From assembly GCA_003242885.1 (NCBI GenBank), contig QKMZ01000002.1, forward strand, positions 248,001-312,000: 64,000 nt of DNA, read 5' to 3'. Both the position numbers and the translations under genes were made by a program. This stretch comes from Candidatus Melainabacteria bacterium (GTDB lineage: Bacteria; Cyanobacteriota; Vampirovibrionia; Obscuribacterales; Obscuribacteraceae). Each line of letters opens with the position of its first letter. Position 1 is the first letter of the stretch. Below the pieces are notes generated by a model, which saw only the letters and a program-made list of their open reading frames with translations, was not told the origin of the DNA and did no database searches. This document shows positions 17,306 to 26,000 of the stretch, piece by piece.

Positions 17306-18616
17306 GTGGTGTCTGCTTTATCCACCGAGTTTGAAAAAAGCAAGCAGCAGGTTGCTGTGGATGTCTCTTGTGCATTTTGTTCTGGCAAGAGCATGCATCT
17401 TGTTATGGACTTCGGTGAAGTTGCTCTAGCCGGTGGCTTCCTAAAGAAGGCAGATTTCGCGAGCGAACCTAAATTCCCATTGAGACTTTTCTTTTGTGAA
17501 GACTGCTATGCAGTGCAAGTTGTTGATGTCGTCGATCCGGCACTTCTGTTTCAAAACTACTTTTACTTTTCTTCTGCCATCAGGACACTGCGAGAGCATT
17601 TCGTAGACTATGCGATGGAGGCTTGCTCACGCTTTCTTAATCCCGAAGACGCAACCGTTGTTGAGATTGGCTGCAATGACGGCATTCTACTCAAGCCGTT
17701 TGCCGATCAAAACGTGAAGACTTTAATTGGTGTAGACCCGGCTTCGAATGTTATCGATACTATTCGGGACCCGAGAATACACACGATCAATGATTTCTTT
17801 GGTGTGCGTGTTGCTCAACAAATTGAGAAGCAGTACGGCAAGGCAGACCTGATTGTCGCTAACAATGTGTACGCGCATATTCCGGACATCAATGGAGTGA
17901 CACAAGCTGTTGCCGACTTACTTAAGGACGACGGAGTATTTATTTTCGAAGTTCATTATCTGGGCAAGATTATCGAATCCTTGCAATATGACATGGTTTA
18001 CCACGAGCATCTCTACTACTACTCATTGATTTCGCTGCAAAAGCACTTCGAACGATTTGGGCTTCGTGTTTTCGACGTGAAGCCAATTCCGATTCATGCG
18101 GGCTCCATGCGTTACTACGTGGCAAAAAAGGACAGCAATCACGCGCAAAAGACTTCTGCGCGAGTTGAGATGCTTGCAAAAGAAGAATTGTCTAAAGGCT
18201 ATGATCGCAAAGAAACCTACGCTCGCTTTAGAGAACAGGTCGCTGGGCGTCGCGATCAACTCATGAAATTGCTTGGTGACCTGAAGAAAAAGGGACGAAG
18301 CATTGCGGGTTATGGTGCTTCCGGTCGCGCCAATACAATTATTCAATACTCCGGAATCACACTCGATCATATCGACTACATGATTGACGATGCGCCGGCA
18401 AAGGAAGGTTATTACACACCCGGCTCGCATTTCGAGATCTTCTCTAATCGACGTTTGAGCGAGGATCGACCTGACTATTTATTGATTTTTGCCTGGGGCT
18501 ATTTCAATGAGATCGCTGAAAAATGCCAGAGTTACCTGGTTTCCGGCGGTCGCATGATTACACCTTTGCCAGAAGTAAAAGTTGTATTTGTACCCACTAA
18601 GGATTCTGATCTATAG
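17306..18616 (+). CDS. NDP-hexose C-methyltransferase (Methyltransf_13/_14 type)
   Basis: 436 residues from tandem GTG codons at 17306, with GAGGA at 17296-17300 as ribosome-binding site. The N-terminus carries a zinc-type cysteine set (CAFCSGK, later CEDCYAVQ). The central SAM-binding motif is VVEIGCNDGILLKPF, followed by VDPASNV. The C-terminal third has the third domain of this family, SIAGYGASGRANTIIQY with PGSHFEIFS. This architecture matches sugar C-3 methyltransferases such as TylCIII and TcaB9, which methylate a 4-keto-6-deoxy NDP-sugar using SAM. The locus therefore probably makes a branched, C-methylated deoxysugar. The substrate could come from the CapE-like or LegB-like dehydratases or from elsewhere in the genome. 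It lies in the plus-strand run with the 2-epimerase gene 10 bases downstream. Confidence 0.85.
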   Translation: MVSALSTEFEKSKQQVAVDVSCAFCSGKSMHLVMDFGEVALAGGFLKKADFASEPKFPLRLFFCEDCYAVQVVDVVDPALLFQNYFYFSSAIRTLREHFVDYAMEACSRFLNPEDATVVEIGCNDGILLKPFADQNVKTLIGVDPASNVIDTIRDPRIHTINDFFGVRVAQQIEKQYGKADLIVANNVYAHIPDINGVTQAVADLLKDDGVFIFEVHYLGKIIESLQYDMVYHEHLYYYSLISLQKHFERFGLRVFDVKPIPIHAGSMRYYVAKKDSNHAQKTSARVEMLAKEELSKGYDRKETYARFREQVAGRRDQLMKLLGDLKKKGRSIAGYGASGRANTIIQYSGITLDHIDYMIDDAPAKEGYYTPGSHFEIFSNRRLSEDRPDYLLIFAWGYFNEIAEKCQSYLVSGGRMITPLPEVKVVFVPTKDSDL

Positions 18617-18626
18617 GAAACTCGTT

Positions 18627-19709
18627 TTGAAAGTCATCACAATATTTGGCACACGACCTGAGATGATCAAGCTCTGGTCAACAATGAAAATGCTTGATGA
18701 GTTGAATTTCGAGCACATCATGGTGCACACTGGGCAGAACTTCACCCCCGAACTGAAGGATTTTTTCTTCACCGACCTTAAACTCCGAAAGCCTGACTAT
18801 CAGTTGGAAATTGATACCTCGAGCTACGCAAAGGAAGTGGCGGATGTAATCGTCAAATGTGACGACTTATTTGAAAAGGTGAAACCTGATGCGCTGCTAA
18901 TACTTGGTGATACATTCAGCGGACTATCCGTAATGCCTGCGGCCCAGCGCGGTATTCGCTCATTTCACATGGAAGCTGGACTGCGCGCTTGGGATGCAAG
19001 AATGCCAGAGCAGCGCAATCGCAAGCTTATCGATCACGCTGCCACAATTAATTTGCCTTTCAATCAGTATCACAGAGAAAATCTCATGCGCGAAGGCATT
19101 CATCCTTCGAAGATATTTGTCTCGGGCAATCCAACTTTCGAAGTAATCAGAGCATTTCTGCCGGAAATTGAGCAGTGCGATGTGCTCAAACGTCTCTCGC
19201 TCAGCGAGAAAGGGTATGTTCTCGTTACCGCCCATCGTAGCGAGAATGTTGATAATCCGACTTATCTAAATGCAATCATTGGTGCCCTAGGTGAGATTCA
19301 CAAGCGATTCCAGAAGGATGTGATTTACCCAATGCATCCGCGCACTCAAAGTAAACTGAAAGGAGTCGATATTCCAAAAGGAGTGCAAATCATGAATCCG
19401 CTTGGTTTTTATGATTTCAATCGTCTTTACCAGCAGGCTTTTTGTGTTCTCTCTGATTCAGGCACTGCACCGGAAGAGGCCTATTTTTGGAAGGTGCCTT
19501 GCGTTAGTTTGAGAATGACAACGGAGCGTCCTGAGTCAGTCGAGGGCGGGGCTCACATTGTCGCAGGCATGGAGCAAAGGAATATCGTGGAATCAGTGGA
19601 GACTGTTACTAGCCAAGGTTGGTACGGCAGATACAGTCTGGAGGAAAATTTCAGTCCGGCTGCCGTGGTAGTGAATGTTATGCGTAGTCAAATCACCAAT
19701 TTCTTCTAA
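18627..19709 (+). CDS. UDP-N-acetylglucosamine 2-epimerase (WecB/FnlC/WbjD-type)
   Basis: 360 residues from TTG at 18627, preceded by AGGAAA (18615-18620) at good spacing. The family starts exactly here (MKVITIFGTRPEMIKL), and the upstream ATG at 18582 lies in the previous gene. Motifs are FGTRPE, VHTGQN, HMEAGLRAWDARMPEQRNR, LVTAHRSENVDN and SDSGTAPEEAYFW, all diagnostic of non-hydrolysing UDP-GlcNAc 2-epimerases. In FucNAc pathways the homologue (WbjD, FnlC, CapG) epimerises the 6-deoxy intermediate at C-2 to give UDP-L-FucNAc. The nearby RmlD-like and CapE-like genes fit that. The alternative is UDP-ManNAc formation. A TTG start in a gene with a good ribosome-binding site suggests deliberately modest translation, which is only a guess. 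Confidence 0.88.
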   Translation: MKVITIFGTRPEMIKLWSTMKMLDELNFEHIMVHTGQNFTPELKDFFFTDLKLRKPDYQLEIDTSSYAKEVADVIVKCDDLFEKVKPDALLILGDTFSGLSVMPAAQRGIRSFHMEAGLRAWDARMPEQRNRKLIDHAATINLPFNQYHRENLMREGIHPSKIFVSGNPTFEVIRAFLPEIEQCDVLKRLSLSEKGYVLVTAHRSENVDNPTYLNAIIGALGEIHKRFQKDVIYPMHPRTQSKLKGVDIPKGVQIMNPLGFYDFNRLYQQAFCVLSDSGTAPEEAYFWKVPCVSLRMTTERPESVEGGAHIVAGMEQRNIVESVETVTSQGWYGRYSLEENFSPAAVVVNVMRSQITNFF

Positions 19710-19723
19710 AGAGAAGTAAGAAA

Positions 19724-20899
19724 ATGAATGCCACCGAAGACAAGAAAAAAGTGGGCGAGACTTTACGCGGTACGAAGAGCGAGCAACTCCAAGGTGCAGC
19801 AGTAAACCTGGTGAGGAATATTCCTGGACTTAAGCAATCGGTGCTTTCCGGTGTGGCGATTCTGACCAGGCATGAAACTGGCTATCTGCAGGCGAAGCTC
19901 AAGAAGGAAGAAACAAAAACGGCAGAACTCACAGAGCGTTGTGAAGAGCTGACGTCGATTCTCGCTTCTGTTTCGAAGCACATAGAGCGCGAGCAAAGAG
20001 CCAATAGAGAAGTCAAAAATGAAGCGGCCGCGGTTAGAAGAGTGATGTTTATCGAACATCAGCGCGAGCAAATCAAGAAGCACTTTCCTGAATACTCTAA
20101 ACACCTTCTCCCCGTTGATGCGTTCGAGAAAAGAGTTTTGGATGCGGTTGCTGAAAAGACCATGCCGGTAATCGTGCTTACGCACATTCAGAAGACGGCA
20201 GGCAACAGCATTATTGCGTATTTGCGTCGTTGTTTGACGGTAGAGAGAATCGCCGGAATCCATGAGTTTGAAATGGCACCACGAGAAGAGATCGAGCGCG
20301 CCGTTGCCGACAAGTTTGGACAGTTCGATGTTTTGGCTGGGCACATTCCTTTTTGCCGTCGGGTCGATCAACTGACTGCCCCTCGTGATAGCCTCAACAT
20401 CAGCATACTTCGTGAGCCGGTCGACAGGGTGGTTTCTCTCTACTACTACCTGCGCGCTAATGCCAGTTGGCTTGGGCAAGGGCAAACCATCATCGAAGAG
20501 AAAATCAGTCTGGAAGGGTTTGCCGGCAGCGGAGCATATTTCGACAACCATATGGTACGGATGCTTTGCGATGTGGAACCGATTGCTGTTCCTTTGGGCG
20601 GCTGCACGCGTGAGATGTTGGAGCAGGCGAAGATCAACATCGTCAAGAATTTCCTCATGGTTGGTTTAACCGAGGAAGCGCCTGAATTCTTTGCTCTTTT
20701 GGCTCGGCTTTTTTGCTTCTCCCTAGAAGACGTTCCGAGCGAGAACATAAATAAGCAGCGTTCTTCGATTTCATCTGTGCCAAGAGAAGCTTTGAGCGCA
20801 ATCGCAAAGCACAATTCCTTCGATGTAGAACTCTATGAGTTTGTCCAGAAGCTCTGGAATGTGACCAGCAAGAATTGGCTTTCTCTCTGCAGAAATTAA
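19724..20899 (+). CDS. Sulfotransferase family protein with N-terminal coiled coil
   Basis: 391 residues. About residues 50-115 are a long coiled coil. The catalytic domain starts near 148 with the 5'-phosphosulfate loop THIQKTAGNSIIAYL (153-167). It continues with the 3'-phosphate site SILREPVDRVVSLYYYL (227-243), as in the heparan-sulfate type Sulfotransfer_2 family. The C-terminus has a helix-rich end typical of these PAPS-dependent enzymes. It would sulfate a hydroxyl of the surface glycan or its precursor, using PAPS made elsewhere in the genome. No signal peptide is seen, so it should act in the cytoplasm. It lies 14 bases after the 2-epimerase gene. Its stop codon interlocks with that of the convergent YfhO-family gene (4-base overlap). 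Confidence 0.82.
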   Translation: MNATEDKKKVGETLRGTKSEQLQGAAVNLVRNIPGLKQSVLSGVAILTRHETGYLQAKLKKEETKTAELTERCEELTSILASVSKHIEREQRANREVKNEAAAVRRVMFIEHQREQIKKHFPEYSKHLLPVDAFEKRVLDAVAEKTMPVIVLTHIQKTAGNSIIAYLRRCLTVERIAGIHEFEMAPREEIERAVADKFGQFDVLAGHIPFCRRVDQLTAPRDSLNISILREPVDRVVSLYYYLRANASWLGQGQTIIEEKISLEGFAGSGAYFDNHMVRMLCDVEPIAVPLGGCTREMLEQAKINIVKNFLMVGLTEEAPEFFALLARLFCFSLEDVPSENINKQRSSISSVPREALSAIAKHNSFDVELYEFVQKLWNVTSKNWLSLCRN

Positions 20900-23391
20900 C
20901 CGGGATTAGAAAATCTCGAATCGAGATTCTTCCTGAAAAGCAGCACGGCTAGCAAGAATATGAGCACGAGCACTGACGCTGCTATGCCGGCCGTAAGAGA
21001 CTTTGGACGGTAGTGCATCTCAATTCGATGAGAGCCTTTCGGAACAACAGCACCTCTGAATGTTTCATCCACAAGACCGACATAAACTGGCTTTCCGTCC
21101 AGTTTGGCGGTCCAATTAGGATGCCAGTTATCGGTGAGAACAACTATAGAAGGCTGTTCTAATGATGTTTCGATGACTACGCTGTCATTGTGATAGCTGG
21201 TTATCTTGCACGAATCGTTATCTGTTTGGGGTAGTTCGACGCTGTTGTCATTAATGGCTATACCCGCATTGATAGCTTCTTTCAGGAGCCTTGTGTCAGA
21301 CGTGAAAGCTGTTGCGCGGCACGATTCCGGCGTGATCAATTTGCTGTTTTGAATTGCACATACAGCAAAGGCTCTCGGAAATGCATTGGGATTTTCATAT
21401 ATGTCCCAAGTAGTTGAAATGAAATATTTCTTGCAGCCCATTTCCTCAAGGAATTTCCTTGTTTTCGCCCAGTATGCTGATACAACAAAAAAGCGAACAC
21501 CCATTAGATTGCACATTTGCATATTGAGTTGTGGCTTCCAGTCTGTCTGATTCGGCTCAAGCATATTGAAGAATGTGCAAAATCGCCCCCAGGCTGGAAT
21601 GTCGCTATTGACGAAATAGCGATGAAAGAACGCCTCATAAGTGGGCAATATGTTCATGTTCAGCGTCTCTATTTGCTGAATTTGAAACGCTGAACCTTGC
21701 TCGGCTGGAATTATTCCGACATTGAAATTGACAGTTCGCCAGAGATTGCTTTTCAGTTTCAGCGCCTGTACTGCAAGTGAGGAATCGCAGAAATAGTCTG
21801 TTTTCACATACCTGTAGTACATCAGGTCGAAAATCAGTTCACTGGTCAAAACTGTAAGAACTAGGACACAGGCAAATTTAGTGAATTCCTTTTTCATCGA
21901 TACAGTCGCAATGAGGGCAACACCAAGCAGTGTTACCGCAAATAGCACAGTTACGCAGTACCTTTTGTAGTCAATATATGGCTCAATAAAACCATAATTC
22001 AGATACAGGTTGGTGATTGCTCCTATCACAATCGCAGCCACAGCCATGGCTGGTATCCAGACGTTGCGCTCATTGTTTCTAATCGCCTCAATACCTAAAG
22101 GCACAGCCACTACGTACGCGCAAGCCGTGCAAATGAACCAATATTGCACACCCAAGCTCTTGAAACCGGGGGTTAAAGAAACAAGCTGGTCAATAATTGG
22201 AACTCCGAAAATTCTACCGACACTGACCAAGAGCAGACCTAAACAAGCAATCGATACAGGGCGAAGATGCCCTCTCAAGCAGAGGGCGGAAGCTGCCACC
22301 ATCGAAGCCACAGAACCGAAGTGATACATCGAACCTGTTACCTTAATCGCCTGGTTGTGAGGCGCACCATCGCTGAGAAATGATGGAATGGCGCAGTATT
22401 CCTCCCAGAAATGTTTGCTTGAGAAAAAGGAAAGAATGCTGTTGTGATTAGCGTGGAAAAAGATACGCGCACTGTACATAGAGACCGCATCTACATAGAA
22501 GAGACTCTCGATGATGGGAAAATAGAGGAAGCCCAGACCCAAAACGGCAAAGACAAGTGCGGCGAATTGAAGAGCTGCAAGGCATAAAAGCGTGCGAACA
22601 TTGAATTTATGCGCGGAAATTGCCAACGCAAAGGCGATAACGTGAGCGGTAACCAACATTAAGAAGCAAGTCGGAAGAAATGTAGCTGAGAGGATAACTG
22701 CATCCAAAAGTACCAGTGTTACGAATCTGAGTGACGTCGGATTGCTGCAAAATGACGCTAATGCGCAAAGCAGCAGGGGATAGTAGAGATAAGCTTGGGA
22801 GGTATTGGTTGCCAGCGTTGCTGTGTTGTAGCCGCAAAATGCAAAGGCGCTGCAGGAGGCGATTGCTGCGAGCCTGGAGACTTGCAAATAGCGCCTGCAG
22901 AAAACATGCAAGAAAAAAAGCGCGACCACATATGACCCGACAGCGACTGTGTTAAAAGCAGTCTGGCTGCCCTTTAGAAGAGCGATTAGCAACGTCTGAA
23001 AGGAAAACTTTAAATCGACCAATGTTTCGGGACCAAGTTGGCCTGCTCCGGAATACGGATTCCAATAAGGTGATTCGTGCGCTTTGAGACAATGTTTCAA
23101 AAACTGTTGTGCTGGTTCTGACTGCCACAATGCACCGCCAGCATCGGAATACGCGTCTTGCGCTCGTCTTTGCTCTGGCTGTGGATAGAAAACAACGGCG
23201 GGTTTTTTGAACTGTGCGCCCATGAACTGAGAAGTTTGACTGAGCCCGGCCCGCAAAAAAATGACATCGGGAAAGAGCAACAGGCAAATGGTTATTGCCG
23301 TAAGTATTGCCCAATAGAATTCCTTTCCAATACGCAGCTTGAATGCCGGTGCATTCGTTTTTTGTGTAAGTTCATGCGGTTGGCTGACCAT
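20896..23391 (-). CDS. YfhO-family polytopic membrane protein
   Basis: 831 residues with about 12-13 hydrophobic helices, starting with a helix after a ~25-residue cytoplasmic end. The long first loop has SPYWNPYSGAGQLGPETLVD, matching the YfhO pattern P.WNPy.g.G.P. A large soluble domain follows the membrane core. The C-terminus reads VVLTDNWHPNWTAKLDGKPV, then VPKGSHRIEMHYRPKSL and a last helix, the classic YfhO ending. YfhO proteins are GT-C-like enzymes that glycosylate surface polymers from polyprenyl-phosphate sugars (for example lipoteichoic acid in Bacillus and Listeria). The start ATG has an excellent AGGAG (23393-23397 on the complementary strand). A monocistronic unit is likely, as the gene is bordered by an opposite-strand gene on both sides. 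Confidence 0.82.
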   Translation of the reverse strand: MVSQPHELTQKTNAPAFKLRIGKEFYWAILTAITICLLLFPDVIFLRAGLSQTSQFMGAQFKKPAVVFYPQPEQRRAQDAYSDAGGALWQSEPAQQFLKHCLKAHESPYWNPYSGAGQLGPETLVDLKFSFQTLLIALLKGSQTAFNTVAVGSYVVALFFLHVFCRRYLQVSRLAAIASCSAFAFCGYNTATLATNTSQAYLYYPLLLCALASFCSNPTSLRFVTLVLLDAVILSATFLPTCFLMLVTAHVIAFALAISAHKFNVRTLLCLAALQFAALVFAVLGLGFLYFPIIESLFYVDAVSMYSARIFFHANHNSILSFFSSKHFWEEYCAIPSFLSDGAPHNQAIKVTGSMYHFGSVASMVAASALCLRGHLRPVSIACLGLLLVSVGRIFGVPIIDQLVSLTPGFKSLGVQYWFICTACAYVVAVPLGIEAIRNNERNVWIPAMAVAAIVIGAITNLYLNYGFIEPYIDYKRYCVTVLFAVTLLGVALIATVSMKKEFTKFACVLVLTVLTSELIFDLMYYRYVKTDYFCDSSLAVQALKLKSNLWRTVNFNVGIIPAEQGSAFQIQQIETLNMNILPTYEAFFHRYFVNSDIPAWGRFCTFFNMLEPNQTDWKPQLNMQMCNLMGVRFFVVSAYWAKTRKFLEEMGCKKYFISTTWDIYENPNAFPRAFAVCAIQNSKLITPESCRATAFTSDTRLLKEAINAGIAINDNSVELPQTDNDSCKITSYHNDSVVIETSLEQPSIVVLTDNWHPNWTAKLDGKPVYVGLVDETFRGAVVPKGSHRIEMHYRPKSLTAGIAASVLVLIFLLAVLLFRKNLDSRFSNPG

Positions 23392-23691
23392 AGGCTCCTC
23401 TTCGGCAGTAAAAGTAGCGAAAAGAGGTAATCTTCAGTGTGAGCAAATTCTTAGATGCTGGTTCTGAAACTAGAAATTAATTCAGTCGGTCAATTCTGTG
23501 CTAATTCTCATCGTCCGTTTTGGTAACCCAGTCGTTCTTTTCAATTGTTTCAACCTGTCTTCTCCTCTCAAGTCACTTAATTGCGAGCTTGCAGTTTGTG
23601 TCCGATCGGCTTGTAGACAAGAACCGGCAATCTTTTCTTTGCTATGATCTTCCGGTTGGAAATGTTCTGAGCGGGCTACCGCTGAGGTTTT
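23392..23691. other. Divergent intergenic region
   Basis: 300 bases between the YfhO-family gene (minus) and the CapE-like gene (plus). It must hold promoters for both. A TATGAT at 23643-23648 could be a -10 for the plus direction, but no -35 is correctly spaced. No gene or repeat is seen. Confidence 0.4.
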
Positions 23692-24759
23692 ATGCTGACC
23701 GATAAGAATGTGGTTGTATTTGGCGGAACCGGCTCCTTAGGCAAATTGCTCGTTAAGAGATTGCTGGCAGGCGAATGTGGTAAGCCGAGAAAACTTCTAA
23801 TCGTTTCGCGTGATGAAGCGAAGCAGCACTTCATGCGATTGGAATTTCAGCAATTGGCAGTCGCGACAGACGAACTTTTCTATCACAACTATCAGCGAGT
23901 GCTACAGTTTCACATCGGTGATATTCGCGATTACAGCTCGGTCCGGACCGCGATAAGAGATGCAGACTTTGTCTTTAACGCAGCTGCGCTTAAGCAAGTA
24001 CCTGCTTGCGAATACTTCCCTTATGAGGCCGTACTGACGAACATCGTTGGTGCAGAGAACATTGCCCGCGCGATTCGTGAGAACAACCTGAAAGTTCACA
24101 CGGTCATCGGTGTTTCTACCGATAAGGCATGCAAACCCGTCAATGTCATGGGCATGACAAAAGCCATTCAGGAAAGAATTTACGGACGTGCCAACCTAGA
24201 CTGCCCAGAAACACGATTTTCCTGTGTTCGCTATGGAAATGTTCTTGCCTCTCGAGGTTCTGTAATTCCACTTTTCCATGAGCAGATTGCCTGCGGTGGT
24301 CCTCTGACAATTACAACTGAGACTATGACGAGGTTTCTATTGCCGCTAGATCACGCAGTTGACACCATCTTTGCGTGTCTGAAAGGTTCAAAACCTGGTG
24401 AAATTTACGTGCCGAAATGTCCGGCAGCAAACATCAAAGATCTCGCCGAAGTAATGATCGGCGATAGCGGAATCGAGCTGAAAGTGATTGGCATCAGACC
24501 TGGCGAGAAAGAGCACGAGGCTCTTGTCTCTGACGAAGAGTCTTACCGAACCGTTGAGCGTGGCGACTATTATGTCGTTCTGCCGATTTTGCCGGAACTT
24601 CAGCCTGAGAAATTCGAGCCGTGCAGCCTAGCCGGCATCGAATATGACTCAAGAAAGGATTTGATGGACAAAAAGCAGATCAAAGAGCTTTTGGAGAAGA
24701 ACGATCTTCTCAAGCCTCATGCTATCGCTGTGCGAATGAAGGAAGCAGTGCGCCGCTAA
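23692..24759 (+). CDS. UDP-GlcNAc 4,6-dehydratase/5-epimerase (CapE/WbjB/FnlA type)
   Basis: 355 residues, with GAGG (23684-23687) upstream of the ATG. The NAD-binding motif is VFGGTGSLGKLL (9-20), and FNAAALKQVPACEYFPYEAV is the family hallmark. The dehydratase strand is VIGVSTDKACKPVNVMGMTK. Where most SDR enzymes have Y-x3-K, this protein has M153-x3-K157 (MGMTK), as reported for the CapE-type inverting dehydratases. This supports CapE/WbjB over retaining dehydratases such as FlmA. It would convert UDP-GlcNAc to the 4-keto-6-deoxy L-arabino intermediate, the first step to UDP-L-FucNAc. The downstream reductase and epimerase candidates are at 15593 and 18627 on the same strand but not adjacent. 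Its stop interlocks with the stop of the convergent GT4 gene. Confidence 0.88.
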   Translation: MLTDKNVVVFGGTGSLGKLLVKRLLAGECGKPRKLLIVSRDEAKQHFMRLEFQQLAVATDELFYHNYQRVLQFHIGDIRDYSSVRTAIRDADFVFNAAALKQVPACEYFPYEAVLTNIVGAENIARAIRENNLKVHTVIGVSTDKACKPVNVMGMTKAIQERIYGRANLDCPETRFSCVRYGNVLASRGSVIPLFHEQIACGGPLTITTETMTRFLLPLDHAVDTIFACLKGSKPGEIYVPKCPAANIKDLAEVMIGDSGIELKVIGIRPGEKEHEALVSDEESYRTVERGDYYVVLPILPELQPEKFEPCSLAGIEYDSRKDLMDKKQIKELLEKNDLLKPHAIAVRMKEAVRR

Positions 24760-26000
24760 CGGTTTGCTTTAGTTGCTTTTTCAGACATAACTTGTTCGTA
24801 GAGTTCAATGATTCTGGATACATGCGTTTTCCAGTTGTAGTGTGCTTCTGCCAATTGTCTTGCTTCTTTGCCTATCGAATTGCGTAAATCCTTGTTTTCT
24901 ATAAGTCGTCTGAGAGATTCTGTGAGAGCGTCACTATCCCCCATAGGCACGGCAATTGCCCCTTTAGGGGCGAATGTGACCTCGGGCAAGGAAGTCCCCT
25001 CAAAAACGATTGTGGGCTTGCCTGATGCCATCGCCTCGATCGCCATGACTCCAAATGCTTCTGCTGTCGACGGCATAAGAAAAATGTCTGCCGCTCGGTA
25101 GGCTTCGGCAATGAGGTCGCTATCCTCCAGCCATCCCAGATCGATCAATTGATGTTTGCCCAGATAGTCTTTGAAGAGTTGCTTGTCTTCAAGAGTCAAA
25201 ATTGTCAGGGGTTTCGTAGTCGAAAGTTTTTCCAGGGCTTCGTAGATGTAGGGCAGTCCTTTGAAAGGGCTTACTGTCGCTCGCAGACAAATCACCGTAT
25301 TTCCAGGATAGATACCTAATTTTTTTCTGGCAACTTCGGAATCGCCTGGACGAAATTTTTCCAGATCGATGCCGAATGGTATCAAGTGATGTTTGAAGTG
25401 AGAAAAAATCGGAGATGTTTGCACCTTCTGCAGCATCCACTTAGAGGCGACGACTATCTCCAGGTTTGCTTTTGCGAACACGTCTCTTTTTGCTTTCCAC
25501 ATTCTATGCGTATTGTCTTTCTTCATGGATTGAATAACTTCCAAATCCGGACAATCGCCGCAACCATTCATCCATCGGTCGCACGAGCGTGGATAAGAGC
25601 AATGACCAGTCATACTCCACGGATCGTGCAGTGTCATAATGCTCGGCTTGTCTTTTGTAAGAAGTGGTAAGCCCAAAAGGCTGAACCAGCCGGTGTGCAG
25701 AAGATGGTAATGGACAAGATCCGCCGCCCTAAAGTGCTCGTTCAGCGCGATAGCTACAGGAGCCGGATGAAGAATTGACTGAATTGACAGATCACTTTCT
25801 AACTTCTTTAGCGCATTATTCAGTGGAGTTTTAAACGGATATTCGATTTCGGTTGTCTTCGCGTCACTGCCCATCTTTTTCCAGACAAGGTGATGCGAAT
25901 CAAAGCCTTCCGAGCAGAGCGCCGCGTGTAGTTCCTGCCCGTTGAAGCGGCTGCCGATGACATCGACATTGCCTATTTGTAGCGTACGCAACTTAGTCAT
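24756..26000 (-). CDS. Glycosyltransferase family 4, paralogue of the gene at 28532-29788
   Basis: 414 residues from ATG at 26000. This start aligns exactly with the paralogue at 29788 (MTKLRTLQIGNV versus MTHSSILQVGST); an upstream ATG at 26030 is less likely. Shared features are RFNGQ(E/D)LH, LVHYHLLHTGWFSLLGLPLL, LHDPWSMTGHC and a cysteine set in CSYPRSCDRWMNGCGDCPD that might bind a metal. The retaining GT4 donor site is LMPSTAEAFGVMAIEAMASGKP. Homologues with the CxxC-like insert are common in capsule and exopolysaccharide loci (WcaC-like), and it would add one sugar to a lipid-linked chain. It overlaps the upstream half-glycosyltransferase gene by 8 bases and is the last gene of the four-gene operon starting near 28323. 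Confidence 0.88.
   Translation of the reverse strand: MTKLRTLQIGNVDVIGSRFNGQELHAALCSEGFDSHHLVWKKMGSDAKTTEIEYPFKTPLNNALKKLESDLSIQSILHPAPVAIALNEHFRAADLVHYHLLHTGWFSLLGLPLLTKDKPSIMTLHDPWSMTGHCSYPRSCDRWMNGCGDCPDLEVIQSMKKDNTHRMWKAKRDVFAKANLEIVVASKWMLQKVQTSPIFSHFKHHLIPFGIDLEKFRPGDSEVARKKLGIYPGNTVICLRATVSPFKGLPYIYEALEKLSTTKPLTILTLEDKQLFKDYLGKHQLIDLGWLEDSDLIAEAYRAADIFLMPSTAEAFGVMAIEAMASGKPTIVFEGTSLPEVTFAPKGAIAVPMGDSDALTESLRRLIENKDLRNSIGKEARQLAEAHYNWKTHVSRIIELYEQVMSEKATKANR

Noticed and set aside
19763..20551. 262-residue open frame antisense to the sulfotransferase gene
   Set aside because: The composition is unlike a protein, with no motif. The plus-strand product has clear PAPS-binding loops.
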